Positions 7,510 to 17,104 of a stretch of DNA of 64,000 nucleotides are shown piece by piece. The translations under genes and the position numbers were made by a program. A model generated the notes under the pieces. The model saw nothing but the letters and a program-made list of their open reading frames with translations, was not told the DNA's origin and did no database searches. The DNA comes from Deltaproteobacteria bacterium (GTDB taxonomy: Bacteria > Desulfobacterota > Syntrophorhabdia > Syntrophorhabdales > Syntrophorhabdaceae): the NCBI GenBank assembly GCA_022711595.1, contig JAKLET010000011.1, forward strand, positions 44,308 to 108,307, in the 5' to 3' direction. Numbering within the stretch: position 1 is the first letter of the stretch; each line of letters opens with the position of its first letter.

Positions 7510-8658
7510 ATGGACTTTGCCTTCACGGAAGAGCAGCAGTTCTTCAAAAAGATCATTACCGACACGGTCGATCGTATGGTGGTGCCAAAAGCCCGCGAGA
7601 TCGATGAAAAGGACGAGTTCCCATGGGAGCTGTGGAAGGAGTTTACCAGGCTCGGGTATCTCGGATTGCGTTATCCCGAGGAAATAGGCGGGATGAATGC
7701 CGATCCCGTGACAGCGATGATCTTTTACGAGCAGATCGCCAGGGGCTCTGTAGGTTTTGCCCAGAGCGTTATCATGAACATACTCATGGGCACCTATTTT
7801 GTATATCGTTTCGGTTCGGAAGAGATCAAAAAGCGCTGCCTCTATCCGGCGATGAAAGGCGAAAAAATAACCACCATGTGTTTTACCGAGGACCAGTCTG
7901 GCTCTGACCTTGCGGCGACGAGGACGACCGCCGTCAAGGACGGCAGCGAGTGGATCATCAACGGGACAAAGATGTGGATAACCAACGGTCCGCACGCCGA
8001 TGTCGCGACGGTGCTTGCGACCACGGACCCGTCGCTCGGCGCCAGGGGGCTTAACTTTTTCCTCGTCGAGAAAGGTACTCCCGGTTTTTCTCCCGGCCAG
8101 GTGCTTGATAAGCTCGGCTGCCGGGGAACGGTCACTGGAGAACTTGTTTTCGATAATGTAAGAATACCGGAGGAGAACCTGTTGGGGGCAGAGTTGAACA
8201 AGGGCGTCGATTATCTCGCCGAAATACTTGACGAAGTGAGGGTTATGACGGCAGCCATGGCGATGGGTATCGCCCAGGCGGCATACGACGAGGGTCTGGA
8301 ATACGCCAGAAAGAGAATAGCCTTCGGAAAAACGATCGGTAATTACCAGCTTATCAGGGCGAAATTCGCCGACATGGCGACGGAGATGGAGGCGAGCAGG
8401 CTTCTTATTTATTCCGCCGCGTGGAAGATCAAGGAAAAACTGCCAAGCCGTCTGGAAGCGGCCATGGCGAAAATGTTTGCGACGGAAACGTGTCTCAAGG
8501 TTGTCGACGAAGTGACAAGGATCTGGGGCGCAAACGCTTTTGCCAATGAGTACAACCCCCAGCGGCATTTCAGGGATGCCAGGTTCCTCCTTTATGGAGG
8601 CGGGACACACGAGATACTCAAGGATTTCATGGGAAGGATGCTGATCGGCAAGGCGTGA
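7510..8658 (+). CDS. Acyl-CoA dehydrogenase family protein, paralogue 2
   Basis: The 382-residue protein is a clear tandem paralogue of the preceding gene, with shared blocks such as RYPEE(L/I)GGMNAD and KKRCL. FTEDQSGSDLAA, MWITNGPHAD and YARKRIAFGKTIGNYQ mark the family. The C-terminal motif is LLYGGGTHEIL, so the canonical Glu position is again Gly (Gly364), and Glu242 again sits two residues before the helix-G Arg. The start follows AAGGAGGGATGT. The pair may form one hetero-oligomer or act at two steps. Both feed the adjacent ETF. Confidence 0.92.
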   Translation: MDFAFTEEQQFFKKIITDTVDRMVVPKAREIDEKDEFPWELWKEFTRLGYLGLRYPEEIGGMNADPVTAMIFYEQIARGSVGFAQSVIMNILMGTYFVYRFGSEEIKKRCLYPAMKGEKITTMCFTEDQSGSDLAATRTTAVKDGSEWIINGTKMWITNGPHADVATVLATTDPSLGARGLNFFLVEKGTPGFSPGQVLDKLGCRGTVTGELVFDNVRIPEENLLGAELNKGVDYLAEILDEVRVMTAAMAMGIAQAAYDEGLEYARKRIAFGKTIGNYQLIRAKFADMATEMEASRLLIYSAAWKIKEKLPSRLEAAMAKMFATETCLKVVDEVTRIWGANAFANEYNPQRHFRDARFLLYGGGTHEILKDFMGRMLIGKA

Positions 8659-8700
8659 AAGCCTCTGACCGGGTGAAAAGACTTTAAGGGGTGCGATGAA

Positions 8701-9483
8701 ATGGATATTTTAGTGCTCATCAAACAGGTGCCGGATCCGGAGGCATTGGTGGAGATCGGCTCGGAAGGGAAGGACCTCAACATCGAGCCCAAGTTCGCTA
8801 TAAATCTCTTTGACGAATATGCGATTGAAGAGGCGCTGAAGATAAGAGAGGCGCACGGCGGCAAGGTAAAGGCCATAACACTCGGGAGCGCGAAGGCGAT
8901 AGAGGCGCTCAGGACGGCAATCGCAATGGGTGCCGACGAGGCGATGCTCATAGAAGATGAGGGCTTCGCAGCGGGCGACGGTTACAACACGGCGCTTGTT
9001 CTCAGCCGGGCCCTTGAAAAGGAGATGTTCGATATCGTCCTTTGCGGGAGACAGGCCATCGACGCAGACCGCGGCGAAGTGCCTCAGATGATCGCGCAGT
9101 TCCTTGGACTGCCCCATGTCGGTGTTGTGGTCAAGCTTGATATCGCAGATGGTAAGACGGTCGCGGAATCAGCCTTTGAGGGTGCGAAGGAGGTCATCGA
9201 AGTGGCGCTCCCCGCCGTATTCACCGCGCAGAAAGGCCTCAACGAACCAAGGGTGCCGCTCATCACCGGTGTAATGAAGGCCATGAAGGTGCAAATACCG
9301 AAGCTGACGGTGGAAGACCTGGGATTGACCAGGGATATGGCGGGGCCGGGCGGATCGAAGACGAAAATACTTCAATATCTGCCTCCAAAGAAAAGGCCTG
9401 CGGTGCAGTTCATCGAAGGCGAACCCGCGCATGCCGCCGCCGAGGCCGTGAGGATCCTGACAGAAGTTGAAAGAGTGATATAA
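8701..9483 (+). CDS. etfB: Electron transfer flavoprotein, beta subunit
   Basis: The 260-residue protein opens MDILVLIKQVPDPEA and has the EtfB signature region CGRQAIDADRGEVPQMIAQFLGLPH plus the C-terminal PKLTVEDLGL segment. With EtfA it forms the soluble FAD/AMP protein that takes electrons from acyl-CoA dehydrogenases. It lies between the dehydrogenases and EtfA/FixC, in the order of a dedicated electron-transfer cassette. Confidence 0.96.
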   Translation: MDILVLIKQVPDPEALVEIGSEGKDLNIEPKFAINLFDEYAIEEALKIREAHGGKVKAITLGSAKAIEALRTAIAMGADEAMLIEDEGFAAGDGYNTALVLSRALEKEMFDIVLCGRQAIDADRGEVPQMIAQFLGLPHVGVVVKLDIADGKTVAESAFEGAKEVIEVALPAVFTAQKGLNEPRVPLITGVMKAMKVQIPKLTVEDLGLTRDMAGPGGSKTKILQYLPPKKRPAVQFIEGEPAHAAAEAVRILTEVERVI

Positions 9484-9498
9484 GATAGGGGGCTAAAT

Positions 9499-10476
9499 AT
9501 GGACAAGGTCCTGGTTTTTGTGGAAATAAAGGGTGATGGGCCCAGAAAGGTCTCCCTGGAGTTGCTGTGTGAAGCTGCCAGATTTGCACAGAACGGCCGG
9601 TTCAGTGTCGAGGCGGTCTGTATCGGCAGATTGCCCGATGCGGCCAGGGACAAGCTCCTGTCATACACTGAAAAGCTTGTCCATTTTACGGATCCCGAGC
9701 TTGCGGTCTACAGCCCCGAGGGTTATGCACGGGCGCTTGCCGGCTATGCGAGGGAGGGAGGGGCGAAAATGGTCATTGCCGGTGCCACCGGGATAGGCCG
9801 TGATTTCCTTCCACGGGTGGCGGTCCTGCTTGAAACGGGCATTGCCTCCGATGTGACGGGGGCAAACTGGCTCAATGAACCGATGACGTTTGTGCGGCCC
9901 ATGTTCGGCGGCAAGGTGTTTGCCGAAGTGGTTTTTTCTACATCCCCCGTGATCCTGACGGTAAGGCCCAACAGCTTTGCCATGGGAGAGGCGCAGGAGA
10001 AGGGCGGCGAATACATTGAAAAGACAGCCGGGATATCTCCGGATACGATACACACGAAGGTGGTGCGCGTTGAAGAAGCATCAAGGGACACGGTCGATCT
10101 GACCGAAGCGGACCTGATCGTGGCAGGAGGGCGCGGCCTCAAGGCGGCGGAGAATTTCAACCTGATAGAAGAGCTTGCCGGTGCTATCGGCGCCACTGTC
10201 GGGGCCACAAGGTCGGTGGTTGACGCCAAATGGCGCGAGCAGGCTGACCAGATCGGAAAGAGCGGCAAGACGGTATCGCCAAAGCTCTATATAGGCGCCG
10301 GTATCTCTGGCGCCATCCACCATATAATGGGAATGGACACATCAAAGGTTGTGCTCGCGATCAACCGCGACCCCAACGCGATCATCTTCAACTATGCCAA
10401 TTACGGGATCGTGGGCGACCTGTTCGAGGTGCTGCCTGCGATGACCCAGGAACTGAAGAAGAGAAAGGAAGGGTAG
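9499..10476 (+). CDS. etfA: Electron transfer flavoprotein, alpha subunit
   Basis: The 325-residue protein contains the C-terminal FAD domain of EtfA: VAGGRGLKAAENF, GATRSVVDAKW, and the signature run from YIGAGISGAIHHIMGM through VLAINRDPNAIIF. It partners with EtfB 15 bp upstream. The next gene encodes the quinone oxidoreductase part, so electrons probably go to membrane quinone rather than to NAD or ferredoxin. Confidence 0.96.
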   Translation: MDKVLVFVEIKGDGPRKVSLELLCEAARFAQNGRFSVEAVCIGRLPDAARDKLLSYTEKLVHFTDPELAVYSPEGYARALAGYAREGGAKMVIAGATGIGRDFLPRVAVLLETGIASDVTGANWLNEPMTFVRPMFGGKVFAEVVFSTSPVILTVRPNSFAMGEAQEKGGEYIEKTAGISPDTIHTKVVRVEEASRDTVDLTEADLIVAGGRGLKAAENFNLIEELAGAIGATVGATRSVVDAKWREQADQIGKSGKTVSPKLYIGAGISGAIHHIMGMDTSKVVLAINRDPNAIIFNYANYGIVGDLFEVLPAMTQELKKRKEG

Positions 10477-10483
10477 GTGTTTT

Positions 10484-11773
10484 TTGGATAAGATAGATGC
10501 CATTGTTGTCGGCGGGGGCCTTGCGGGACTTTCCGCCGCGTACCGGCTCGCGGGAGCCGGCAAACAGGTCATTCTCCTTGAGCGCGGTGATGCGCCTGGA
10601 AGCAAGAACGTGACAGGCGGAAGGATCTATATGAGTCCCGTCAGGAAATACCTGCCGGAGATTGTCGACAGTGCTCCTTTTGAGCGGCGCGTCGTCAAGG
10701 AGTTGATAACTGTCCTTGATGAAAGCTCTGGTCTCCAGTTCGAGTACGGCAACGAAAAATGGAAAAAAGAACCTTATATGAGCCATACCGTGCTCAGGGC
10801 GAAATTTGACAGCTGGTTCGCCGACCAGGCGGCCGCGAAAGGCGCGTTCATCATCCCAAAAAAGAAGGTTGACGACCTCCTTTGGGAAGACGGACACGTG
10901 GCAGGCATCAGGTCGGGCAGTGAAGAGATAGGCGCGCATGTGGTCATTGCAGCCGACGGAGCCCTCTCTTTCCTTGCGCAGAAGGCGGGGTTGAGACAGC
11001 CCCATAAGCCGGAAAACTTCGCTGTTGCCATGAAAGAAATATATCAGCTCGATGAGAAGACGATCGAAGAGCGCTTCGGGCTCGGGCCCGATGAAGGCGC
11101 GGCGGGGCTCTTCATGGGCTCGATCACGCGGGGCATGTTCGGAGGAGGGTTTCTCTATACGAACCGGGATACCCTGTCACTTGGCCTTGTTGTCGGCATT
11201 GATGCGCTCAGCAGGCGCAAAGGGGCCACGACGGCGCCGGACCTCATGGAGGAGTTTACCAAAAGGCCTGAGGTGCAGCGGTGGATCAGAGGCGGCGAGC
11301 TCAAGGAATACTCCGCGCACCTCATATCCGAGGCAGGTATCGGGACCGTTCCGAAATTGTACACCGGCGGAATGCTTGTCTCGGGGGACGCGGCGGGGTT
11401 CGCCCTCAACCTGGGGCTTACCGTGCGCGGCATGGAGTTCGCCATCGCATCAGGCGTTATGGCGGCCGATACCGCCATAGAGGCACTGGAACAGAACGAT
11501 CTTTCGGAGGGAAGCCTTTCCCGTTATGAAAAAAAGCTGCGGGAGAGCTTTGTTCTCCAAGACATGGAGACCTTCCGTCATTCCAAAGAGGTCCTCGACA
11601 GACAGCGCTTTTTTACCGTATATCCGAGGTTCATGTGCGAACTTTTCGATGAGCTTTTCACGATCGGAGACGGGCCGAAGGAAAGTCTTTACAAAACGGC
11701 AAAGAGGGTTGCGAAAAAACACGTTCTCAACATGGAGACCGTCAGGGACCTCATGGCCGCGAGGAAGGTGTGA
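10484..11773 (+). CDS. FixC-type electron-transfer flavoprotein:quinone oxidoreductase (flavin subunit)
   Basis: The 429-residue protein starts at TTG and has an N-terminal FAD-binding GGGLAGLSAAYRLAGAGKQV and the FixC/GlcK-type GDAAGFALNLGLTVRGMEFAI block. It is shorter than mitochondrial ETF-QO because the ferredoxin part is a separate gene immediately downstream, as in FixC/FixX systems. It would pass electrons from the acyl-CoA dehydrogenases via ETF to menaquinone at the membrane. Confurcating FixABCX activity is formally possible, but the linked acyl-CoA dehydrogenases make quinone reduction more likely. Confidence 0.9.
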   Translation: MDKIDAIVVGGGLAGLSAAYRLAGAGKQVILLERGDAPGSKNVTGGRIYMSPVRKYLPEIVDSAPFERRVVKELITVLDESSGLQFEYGNEKWKKEPYMSHTVLRAKFDSWFADQAAAKGAFIIPKKKVDDLLWEDGHVAGIRSGSEEIGAHVVIAADGALSFLAQKAGLRQPHKPENFAVAMKEIYQLDEKTIEERFGLGPDEGAAGLFMGSITRGMFGGGFLYTNRDTLSLGLVVGIDALSRRKGATTAPDLMEEFTKRPEVQRWIRGGELKEYSAHLISEAGIGTVPKLYTGGMLVSGDAAGFALNLGLTVRGMEFAIASGVMAADTAIEALEQNDLSEGSLSRYEKKLRESFVLQDMETFRHSKEVLDRQRFFTVYPRFMCELFDELFTIGDGPKESLYKTAKRVAKKHVLNMETVRDLMAARKV

Positions 11774-11775
11774 CG

Positions 11776-12051
11776 ATGAAAGTCGAAGAAAAGATTGCCC
11801 TTAACGCGATGAAGAACGACAAAAAAAGCCACATCCTCTTTGATCAGTCCAAATGCTCGGGCTGCAGGGAGCGCATGTGCATAGCGGTTTGCCCGGCACA
11901 TCTGTATTCCCTCAATGAGGAAACAGGTGAAATGGTTGTCGAATACGCGGGATGCCTTGAATGCGGCACCTGTCTCATTGCCTGCACTTACGGTTCCATA
12001 ACCTGGGAATACCCCGATGGAGAATATGGCGTTCAGTACCGGTATGGATGA
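11776..12051 (+). CDS. FixX-like ferredoxin subunit
   Basis: The 91-residue protein has the FixX cysteine pattern (CSGCRERMCIAVCP and, later, CLECGTCLIAC) and the typical end ITWEYPDGEYGVQYRYG. The cysteine set fits one [4Fe-4S] cluster with an additional pair from the degenerate second site. ATG 11776 is preferred over GTG 11770 because GAGGAAGG lies seven bases before it. It completes the flavoprotein at 10484. Confidence 0.93.
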   Translation: MKVEEKIALNAMKNDKKSHILFDQSKCSGCRERMCIAVCPAHLYSLNEETGEMVVEYAGCLECGTCLIACTYGSITWEYPDGEYGVQYRYG

Positions 12052-12084
12052 TCCGTGTGATGAAGACAACCGGACAGGAGATGA

Positions 12085-12810
12085 ATGACTGGTATGGCAG
12101 ATAAAGCTAAAAAGGTACCTGTAAAGACGGGTCGTTTAAAAGGCATAAGGCCTCTGGGAAAGCCGCGCTCCATGGGAGACGTCGCGTATGATTATCTTAA
12201 GCAGGCGATCATCTCGGGTGATCTTCCCCCCGGACAGAGGCTCATCGAAAGCCAGCTTTCAGCCCAGATGAAGGTTAGCCGGGTCCCGGTGCGGGAGGCG
12301 GTGAAGAAGCTGGAGCAGGAAGGCCTCGTGGAGAAGACGGGTGGAAGGGGGTTCGCGGTAAAAGGCCACTCCAAGGAAGAGATAGAGGAAACGCTCGGTA
12401 TAAGGGCCCTTCTGGAGAGCTACGCCGCCTATCTTGCAACCGAGCATCTCACCGACGGCATATTGAAAAAGCTTGAAAACAGCATCAAGGCTTACAGGAC
12501 ATCCTTCGAAAAAGGCGATACGGAAAAGCTCATGCAGCTCAACACACAGTTCCACGAGATCATTTATAAGGCCGCGGGAAGCATGAAGCTTTACTCCCTT
12601 ATCAACAGCTTTCGGGACGAGATACATCGCTACCGCAGGCCTCTTCTGACATCGCAGCACCACGCGCAGGTTTCCCTCAAGGACCACGAGGAAATGGTGA
12701 AGGCCATGCGCGAGAAAGACAAGAAAAAGGTCGAAGACCTGGTAAAGAAGCATATTCTGAGAGGTTTGGACATCATTATCCGGGAGCTTGATGCCGGTCA
12801 CTCGGTTTAA
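12085..12810 (+). CDS. GntR-family regulator with FCD ligand domain
   Basis: The 241-residue protein has an N-terminal winged helix (AYDYLKQAIISGDLPPGQRL, then VSRVPVREAVKKLEQEGLV at about residues 72-90) and an all-helical FCD domain whose metal/ligand residues appear as R..LES, H (NTQFHEIIYKAAG) and DHEEMVKA. FCD-GntR proteins usually repress catabolic operons and release DNA on binding a carboxylate or acyl-CoA. The gene sits inside the operon it probably controls. TGTATACA palindromes at 2484, 4005 and 4088 are its likely operators. Confidence 0.92.
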   Translation: MTGMADKAKKVPVKTGRLKGIRPLGKPRSMGDVAYDYLKQAIISGDLPPGQRLIESQLSAQMKVSRVPVREAVKKLEQEGLVEKTGGRGFAVKGHSKEEIEETLGIRALLESYAAYLATEHLTDGILKKLENSIKAYRTSFEKGDTEKLMQLNTQFHEIIYKAAGSMKLYSLINSFRDEIHRYRRPLLTSQHHAQVSLKDHEEMVKAMREKDKKKVEDLVKKHILRGLDIIIRELDAGHSV

Positions 12811-12859
12811 CACTGGCGCGGCAGGCACTTAAGTTGATGAAACGAACAAGGAGGGGCGC

Positions 12860-13261
12860 TTGGAAACGAGGCATATTAAAGTATTGGTTGCTAAGCCGGG
12901 GTTGGACGGGCATGACCGTGGAGCGAAGGTGGTTGCGCATGCCCTCAAGGAAGCCGGCATGGAGGTCATTTATACAGGCCTTCACAGAACCGTTGACCAG
13001 ATAATCAGGATCGCGATCCAGGAGGATGTGGATGTCATCGGTCTTTCCATCATGAGCGGTGCCCATATCCCGATCACTCAAAAGCTTGTGAAGCTGGCGA
13101 AGCAGGAGGGCATCGACGACAAGATGGTCGTTGTAGGAGGCGTCATACCGGCGCGTGACATCCCCAGGCTTCAGGAGCTGGGCGTCCGCGGTATCTTTCC
13201 GGGAGGGACCCCGTTCTCCGAGATCATAGGTTATATCAACGAAAACGTGAAGAAGTCCTGA
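12860..13261 (+). CDS. B12-binding (small) subunit of acyl-CoA mutase
   Basis: The 133-residue protein is a stand-alone cobalamin-binding domain. [19 protein letters not shown] carries the DxHxxG motif whose His replaces the lower axial ligand of B12; SIMSGAH and [11 protein letters not shown] are the remaining cofactor-binding loops. The TTG start follows AGGAGGGG by three to four bases. It partners with the catalytic subunit that starts 10 bp later, as in archaeal and deltaproteobacterial two-subunit mutases. Substrate selection lies in the large subunit. Confidence 0.95.
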   Translation: METRHIKVLVAKPGLDGHDRGAKVVAHALKEAGMEVIYTGLHRTVDQIIRIAIQEDVDVIGLSIMSGAHIPITQKLVKLAKQEGIDDKMVVVGGVIPARDIPRLQELGVRGIFPGGTPFSEIIGYINENVKKS

Positions 13262-13271
13262 GGAGGATATA

Positions 13272-14900
13272 ATGGGAGTAGCCAAATATACAAAGGACGA
13301 AAAGGACCGTATCACCGATGTGACCCTGCAGTCGGGCATACACGTAAAGACCGTCTATGGCCCCGAGGACTTGGAGCGCGTGGGATTTTCCTATGAGAAG
13401 GACCTGGCCCAGCCTGGCCAGTACCCCTTCACCCGCGGTATTCACTCTGAAGGGTTCCGAAGCAGGGCGTGGACGACGAGACAGTACACAGGTTTCGGGA
13501 CACCCGAGGAATCCAACGAGCGTTTCAAGCTCATGATATCCCACGGACAGACAGGGCTCAACGTGGCCTTCGACCTGCCGACGCAGATGGGGTATGATTC
13601 CGACGATCCCATGGCCGAGGGTGAGGTGGGCAGGGTGGGAATGGCCATCGATTCACTTCGCGATTTCGAGATAGCCTTCAGCGGCATCAACCTGGAGAAG
13701 ATCGGGTCCGGCCTCACGATCAATGCCGTCGCCTCCATAATGCTTGCCATGTACCAGGCGGTCGCAGAAAAATTCGGTTTTGATCCGAAGAAAATATCGG
13801 CAACCCCGCAGAACGACATCCTGAAAGAGATGATCGGCAGGGGTTCATGGATCTTCCCCGTCGAGCCGGCGGTGAATCTTATCGGCGACACCATTGAATA
13901 TTCCATGAACGTGCTGCCCCGGACGAACCCCGTGAGCATCTGCGGGTACCACATCCGGGAATCAGGGGCAACGCCGGCGCAGGAGATCGGATACGCCATA
14001 CTCATTGCAAATGCCTATATAGACAATGTCCTGAAACGCGGCTATGACGTGGACGATTTCGTTGGCCGGTTCTCGTTCAACCTCAATGTCTTCGGTAATA
14101 TATGGGAGCAGGTGGCGAAGTTCAGGGCGGCAAGGAAACTCTGGGCCCGGAACCTCAAGGAAAAATACGGCGTCAAGAAGGACTCCAACATGTACCTAAG
14201 GGGCCTTTTCGGCGGCGGAGGCTACGGTCTTACCAAGGCACAGCCCGAGAACAACATCATGCGCGGGGCATACTATGCGCTCTCAGCCGCGCTGGCCGGG
14301 GCACAGACGATAGCCCTTTGCAGCTACGACGAGGCGTACACCATTCCGACACCCCACTCCGCCATCATATCGCTGCGCACATTGCAGCTCCTGATGGATG
14401 AGATAGGGCTCAGGGACACCGTGGACCCGCTCGCCGGCAGTTATTTCATCGAGACCATCACCAAGGAAATGGAACAGAAGATCGAAGAGGAGATGGCCAA
14501 GATCGACAAGGTCGGCGGGATCGTGCAGGCGGTTGCCACCGGGTACATCCAGCGACTTGTATCCATGCAGGCCTATGAATATGAAAAAGGCCTCCAGTCG
14601 GGAGAGCTCAAGAAGGTCGGCCTCAATATCCACACGGAAGGCGAACCCATGGACGTGGAGCTCCACGAATATACCGGGGAGTCCGCGGAGAAACAGATCG
14701 CCAGCCTGAAACAACTGCGCAGTGAGCGCAACGGCCGGGAAGTGGCGCGCACGCTTGGCGAGCTCGAGACCGCCGCGAAGGCCGGAAAGAACGTCATGCC
14801 CTATCTGGTGGAATGCTGTAAGGCATACGCGACCGTGGGCGAGATGGCCAGGGTGTTCAGGGATGTTTTCGGCGAATTTGACGAACCAAGCCTGTTTTAG
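13272..14900 (+). CDS. Catalytic (large) subunit of methylmalonyl-CoA-mutase-family enzyme; possibly an arylsuccinyl-CoA mutase
   Basis: The 542-residue protein is a TIM-barrel mutase lacking its own B12 domain. Tyr72, Arg190 and His227 have the same mutual spacing (118 and 37) as Tyr89, Arg207 and His244 of Propionibacterium methylmalonyl-CoA mutase. So the carboxylate-binding Arg and the catalytic Tyr and His are kept, and isobutyryl-type mutases (Phe/Gln) are excluded. Residues that line the substrate tunnel differ: Tyr75, Thr77 and Met78 correspond to His58, Glu60 and Gly61, a more open pocket. Plain methylmalonyl-CoA mutase is possible. The operon context favours rearrangement of a larger succinyl-CoA, such as (2-aminophenyl)succinyl-CoA. 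Confidence 0.9.
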   Translation: MGVAKYTKDEKDRITDVTLQSGIHVKTVYGPEDLERVGFSYEKDLAQPGQYPFTRGIHSEGFRSRAWTTRQYTGFGTPEESNERFKLMISHGQTGLNVAFDLPTQMGYDSDDPMAEGEVGRVGMAIDSLRDFEIAFSGINLEKIGSGLTINAVASIMLAMYQAVAEKFGFDPKKISATPQNDILKEMIGRGSWIFPVEPAVNLIGDTIEYSMNVLPRTNPVSICGYHIRESGATPAQEIGYAILIANAYIDNVLKRGYDVDDFVGRFSFNLNVFGNIWEQVAKFRAARKLWARNLKEKYGVKKDSNMYLRGLFGGGGYGLTKAQPENNIMRGAYYALSAALAGAQTIALCSYDEAYTIPTPHSAIISLRTLQLLMDEIGLRDTVDPLAGSYFIETITKEMEQKIEEEMAKIDKVGGIVQAVATGYIQRLVSMQAYEYEKGLQSGELKKVGLNIHTEGEPMDVELHEYTGESAEKQIASLKQLRSERNGREVARTLGELETAAKAGKNVMPYLVECCKAYATVGEMARVFRDVFGEFDEPSLF

Positions 14901-14950
14901 CAGTTAGCTGGAGCAGCGAGAGAAGCTTTTTTGTATTGATTGTTTGCAGC

Positions 14951-14991
14951 AGTTGAAACGGTTCAAGCGGTTCGAGCTGTTGAAACGGTTT
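14951..14991. repeat. Short-word intergenic array, GGTTCAA type
   Basis: Between the mutase and HyuA genes the 12-mer GTTGAAACGGTT occurs twice (14952-14963 and 14979-14990), separated by the related words CAAGCGG and TTCGAGCT. The same vocabulary recurs at 31150-31290. It lies directly before the HyuA ribosome site. Confidence 0.7.
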
Positions 14992-15008
14992 TTAAAAAGG
15001 GGGATCAC

Positions 15009-17102
15009 ATGCAAGACAGGTATTACCGGCTGGGTTGTGATATTGGCGGCACCTTCACTGACTTTGTTCTGCTTGACGATAAAACGGGAGAGATAAAGAC
15101 CGGAAAGTGCCTGACCACTCCGCAGGACCCCTCCGACGCAGTGGAAGAAGGCATCAGGGCGCTGGAGGCGGTGACACCCGATTTTGTGGGCAAGCTTGAC
15201 GAGCTGATACACGGAACGACGCTCGTGATAAATTCCATCATAGAAAGAAAGGGAGCCAGGACCGGGCTCATCACGACAAAGGGCTTCAGGGACATACTGG
15301 AGATCGGACGCGAGATCCGCTATGCGCCATACGATATCTTTGCCGAATTCCCTCAGCCGCTCATACCGAGGAGATACCGCGTTGAGGTGAACGAGAGGAT
15401 CAGAAGCGACGGGACCATACTCACACCCCTTGATCCGGGGGACGCACTGAGGGCGGTGCGCGAGCTTGTCGGTATGGGTGTCGAGTCGATAGCCGTCTGC
15501 CTCATAAACTCTTTCGAAAATCCCGTTCACGAGCGCATGATCGAAGAGATCATAAACAGGGAAGCCCCCGGGGTCTCCACCTCGGTCTCATATCACGTGC
15601 TGCCGCAGATAAAGGAGTATGAGAGGACGAGCACCACGGTGACCAATGCCTATGTTAAACCGCTTACCGGGCGTTATCTGTCAAAGCTTTCCGGCAGGCT
15701 TGAATCGATCGGTTTTACGGGCAAGCTCTTCATAATGCTTTCCAGCGGAGGTGTTACCTCGGTGGAAACGGCCGCAGAGTTCCCCGTGAGGATCATCGAA
15801 TCGGGGCCGACCGCCGCGGTCATCGCCGGTCAATATTATGGAAAGCATTTCAACATCCCCGAGATGTTCTGTTTTGACATGGGCGGTACGACTGCCAAAT
15901 CGTGTCTTATCCAGAAAGGCGTCGCCGGTGTTGTGCCCACCTTCGAAGTGGGACGAGTCCAGAGGTTCATGAAGGGCAGCGGCCTTACGATCCAGGTGCC
16001 TGTTGTGGACCTTATGGAGATAGGCGCCGGAGGAGGGAGCATCGCGAAGGTGAGCAAGCTCGGGACGCTCCAGGTCGGTCCTGAAAGCTCCGGGGCCGCA
16101 CCGGGCCCAATCTGTTACGGCAGGGGAGGAGCGGACCCCTGCGTGACCGATGCAGACCTCCTGCTCGGTTACCTTGACGAGGGCTATTTCCTCGGCGGGA
16201 CGATGAAGCTCGATAAAGAAGGGGCCCGCCGCGGCGTTGAGGAGAAGATCGCGAAACCCCTCGGTGTTTCATTCATTCAGGCCGTCTGGGGGATCCACGA
16301 CCTCATCAACGAAACGATGGCGGCCGCGGCCAAGACGCACATAGCCGAGAAGGGGGGTAACCCGAAGATCGTCACCATATCTGCTTTCGGCGGGGCGGGG
16401 CCTGTTCACGCATACGGCCTTGCGAAAAAACTTGGCGCGCCCAGGATGCTCATTCCGCCCAACGCCGGGGTTGGGTCCGCAATGGGGTTCTTTACCGCCC
16501 CCAGGGCCTTCGACCTGTTGCGCAGCCACAAGGTGTCCCTCTCCGATGTTTCCTTTGACGATATAGAGGACATCTTCAGGGGTCTTGAAGACGATGCGTC
16601 GAAGATACTCAAGAAGGAGGCCACCCAGGACACGATCCGCTTCGAAAGGTCCCTTGACATGCGTTTTGTGGGACAGGGCTCGGAGATGAACATCCCTGTG
16701 CCGCCGGGCGAGTTCACGAAGCTGGCGAAGGTGCAGATTCGGAAGCTTTTCGATGATGCCTACGAAAAGCTCTACGGCAGGACCTATCCCGACTCCGAGG
16801 TGGAGTTCATCAACTTCAAGGTCAGGGCAAGTCTTCCCGAAAAGCTCCTGCAGCTGCCGAAACTGGACGGGAAGGGCCAGACCCTGGATAATGCGGTGAA
16901 GGGGCAGCGCCCGGCATATTCGCCCATAGCGAAGGACTTTATCCCCTACACCGTCTACGACCGCTACAAGCTTTTTCCATCGGCGAAGTTCCAGGGCCCC
17001 GCGATCATCGAGGAAAAGGAATCGACCCTCATAGTGGGTGAAGACGCCCGCATATCCGTTGATGATTTCGGATTTCTCTGGATAGATCTCAAGGAGGTAT
17101 GA
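15009..17102 (+). CDS. Hydantoinase/oxoprolinase family protein, HyuA-type subunit
   Basis: The 697-residue protein opens RLGCDIGGTFTDFVL, the ASKHA ATP-binding loop of HyuA/OplA proteins, with HGTTLVINSI, ESGPTAAV, DMGGTTAK and GAGGGS further on. The ATG follows AAAAAGGGGGATC; an upstream in-frame start would run through a repeat array. HyuA and HyuB together use ATP to open cyclic amides (hydantoins, 5-oxoproline, oxindoles) or to carboxylate ketones (acetone and acetophenone carboxylases). No acetone-carboxylase gamma gene is present. Next to a CoA ligase and Mo hydroxylase, lactam opening of 2-oxoindole-3-acetyl-CoA is the best contextual guess. Confidence 0.9.
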   Translation: MQDRYYRLGCDIGGTFTDFVLLDDKTGEIKTGKCLTTPQDPSDAVEEGIRALEAVTPDFVGKLDELIHGTTLVINSIIERKGARTGLITTKGFRDILEIGREIRYAPYDIFAEFPQPLIPRRYRVEVNERIRSDGTILTPLDPGDALRAVRELVGMGVESIAVCLINSFENPVHERMIEEIINREAPGVSTSVSYHVLPQIKEYERTSTTVTNAYVKPLTGRYLSKLSGRLESIGFTGKLFIMLSSGGVTSVETAAEFPVRIIESGPTAAVIAGQYYGKHFNIPEMFCFDMGGTTAKSCLIQKGVAGVVPTFEVGRVQRFMKGSGLTIQVPVVDLMEIGAGGGSIAKVSKLGTLQVGPESSGAAPGPICYGRGGADPCVTDADLLLGYLDEGYFLGGTMKLDKEGARRGVEEKIAKPLGVSFIQAVWGIHDLINETMAAAAKTHIAEKGGNPKIVTISAFGGAGPVHAYGLAKKLGAPRMLIPPNAGVGSAMGFFTAPRAFDLLRSHKVSLSDVSFDDIEDIFRGLEDDASKILKKEATQDTIRFERSLDMRFVGQGSEMNIPVPPGEFTKLAKVQIRKLFDDAYEKLYGRTYPDSEVEFINFKVRASLPEKLLQLPKLDGKGQTLDNAVKGQRPAYSPIAKDFIPYTVYDRYKLFPSAKFQGPAIIEEKESTLIVGEDARISVDDFGFLWIDLKEV

Positions 17103-17104
17103 AG

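Noticed and set aside
7339..8610. 423-codon leftward open frame opposite the second acyl-CoA dehydrogenase
   Set aside because: Antisense shadow of a well-supported gene; no motifs.
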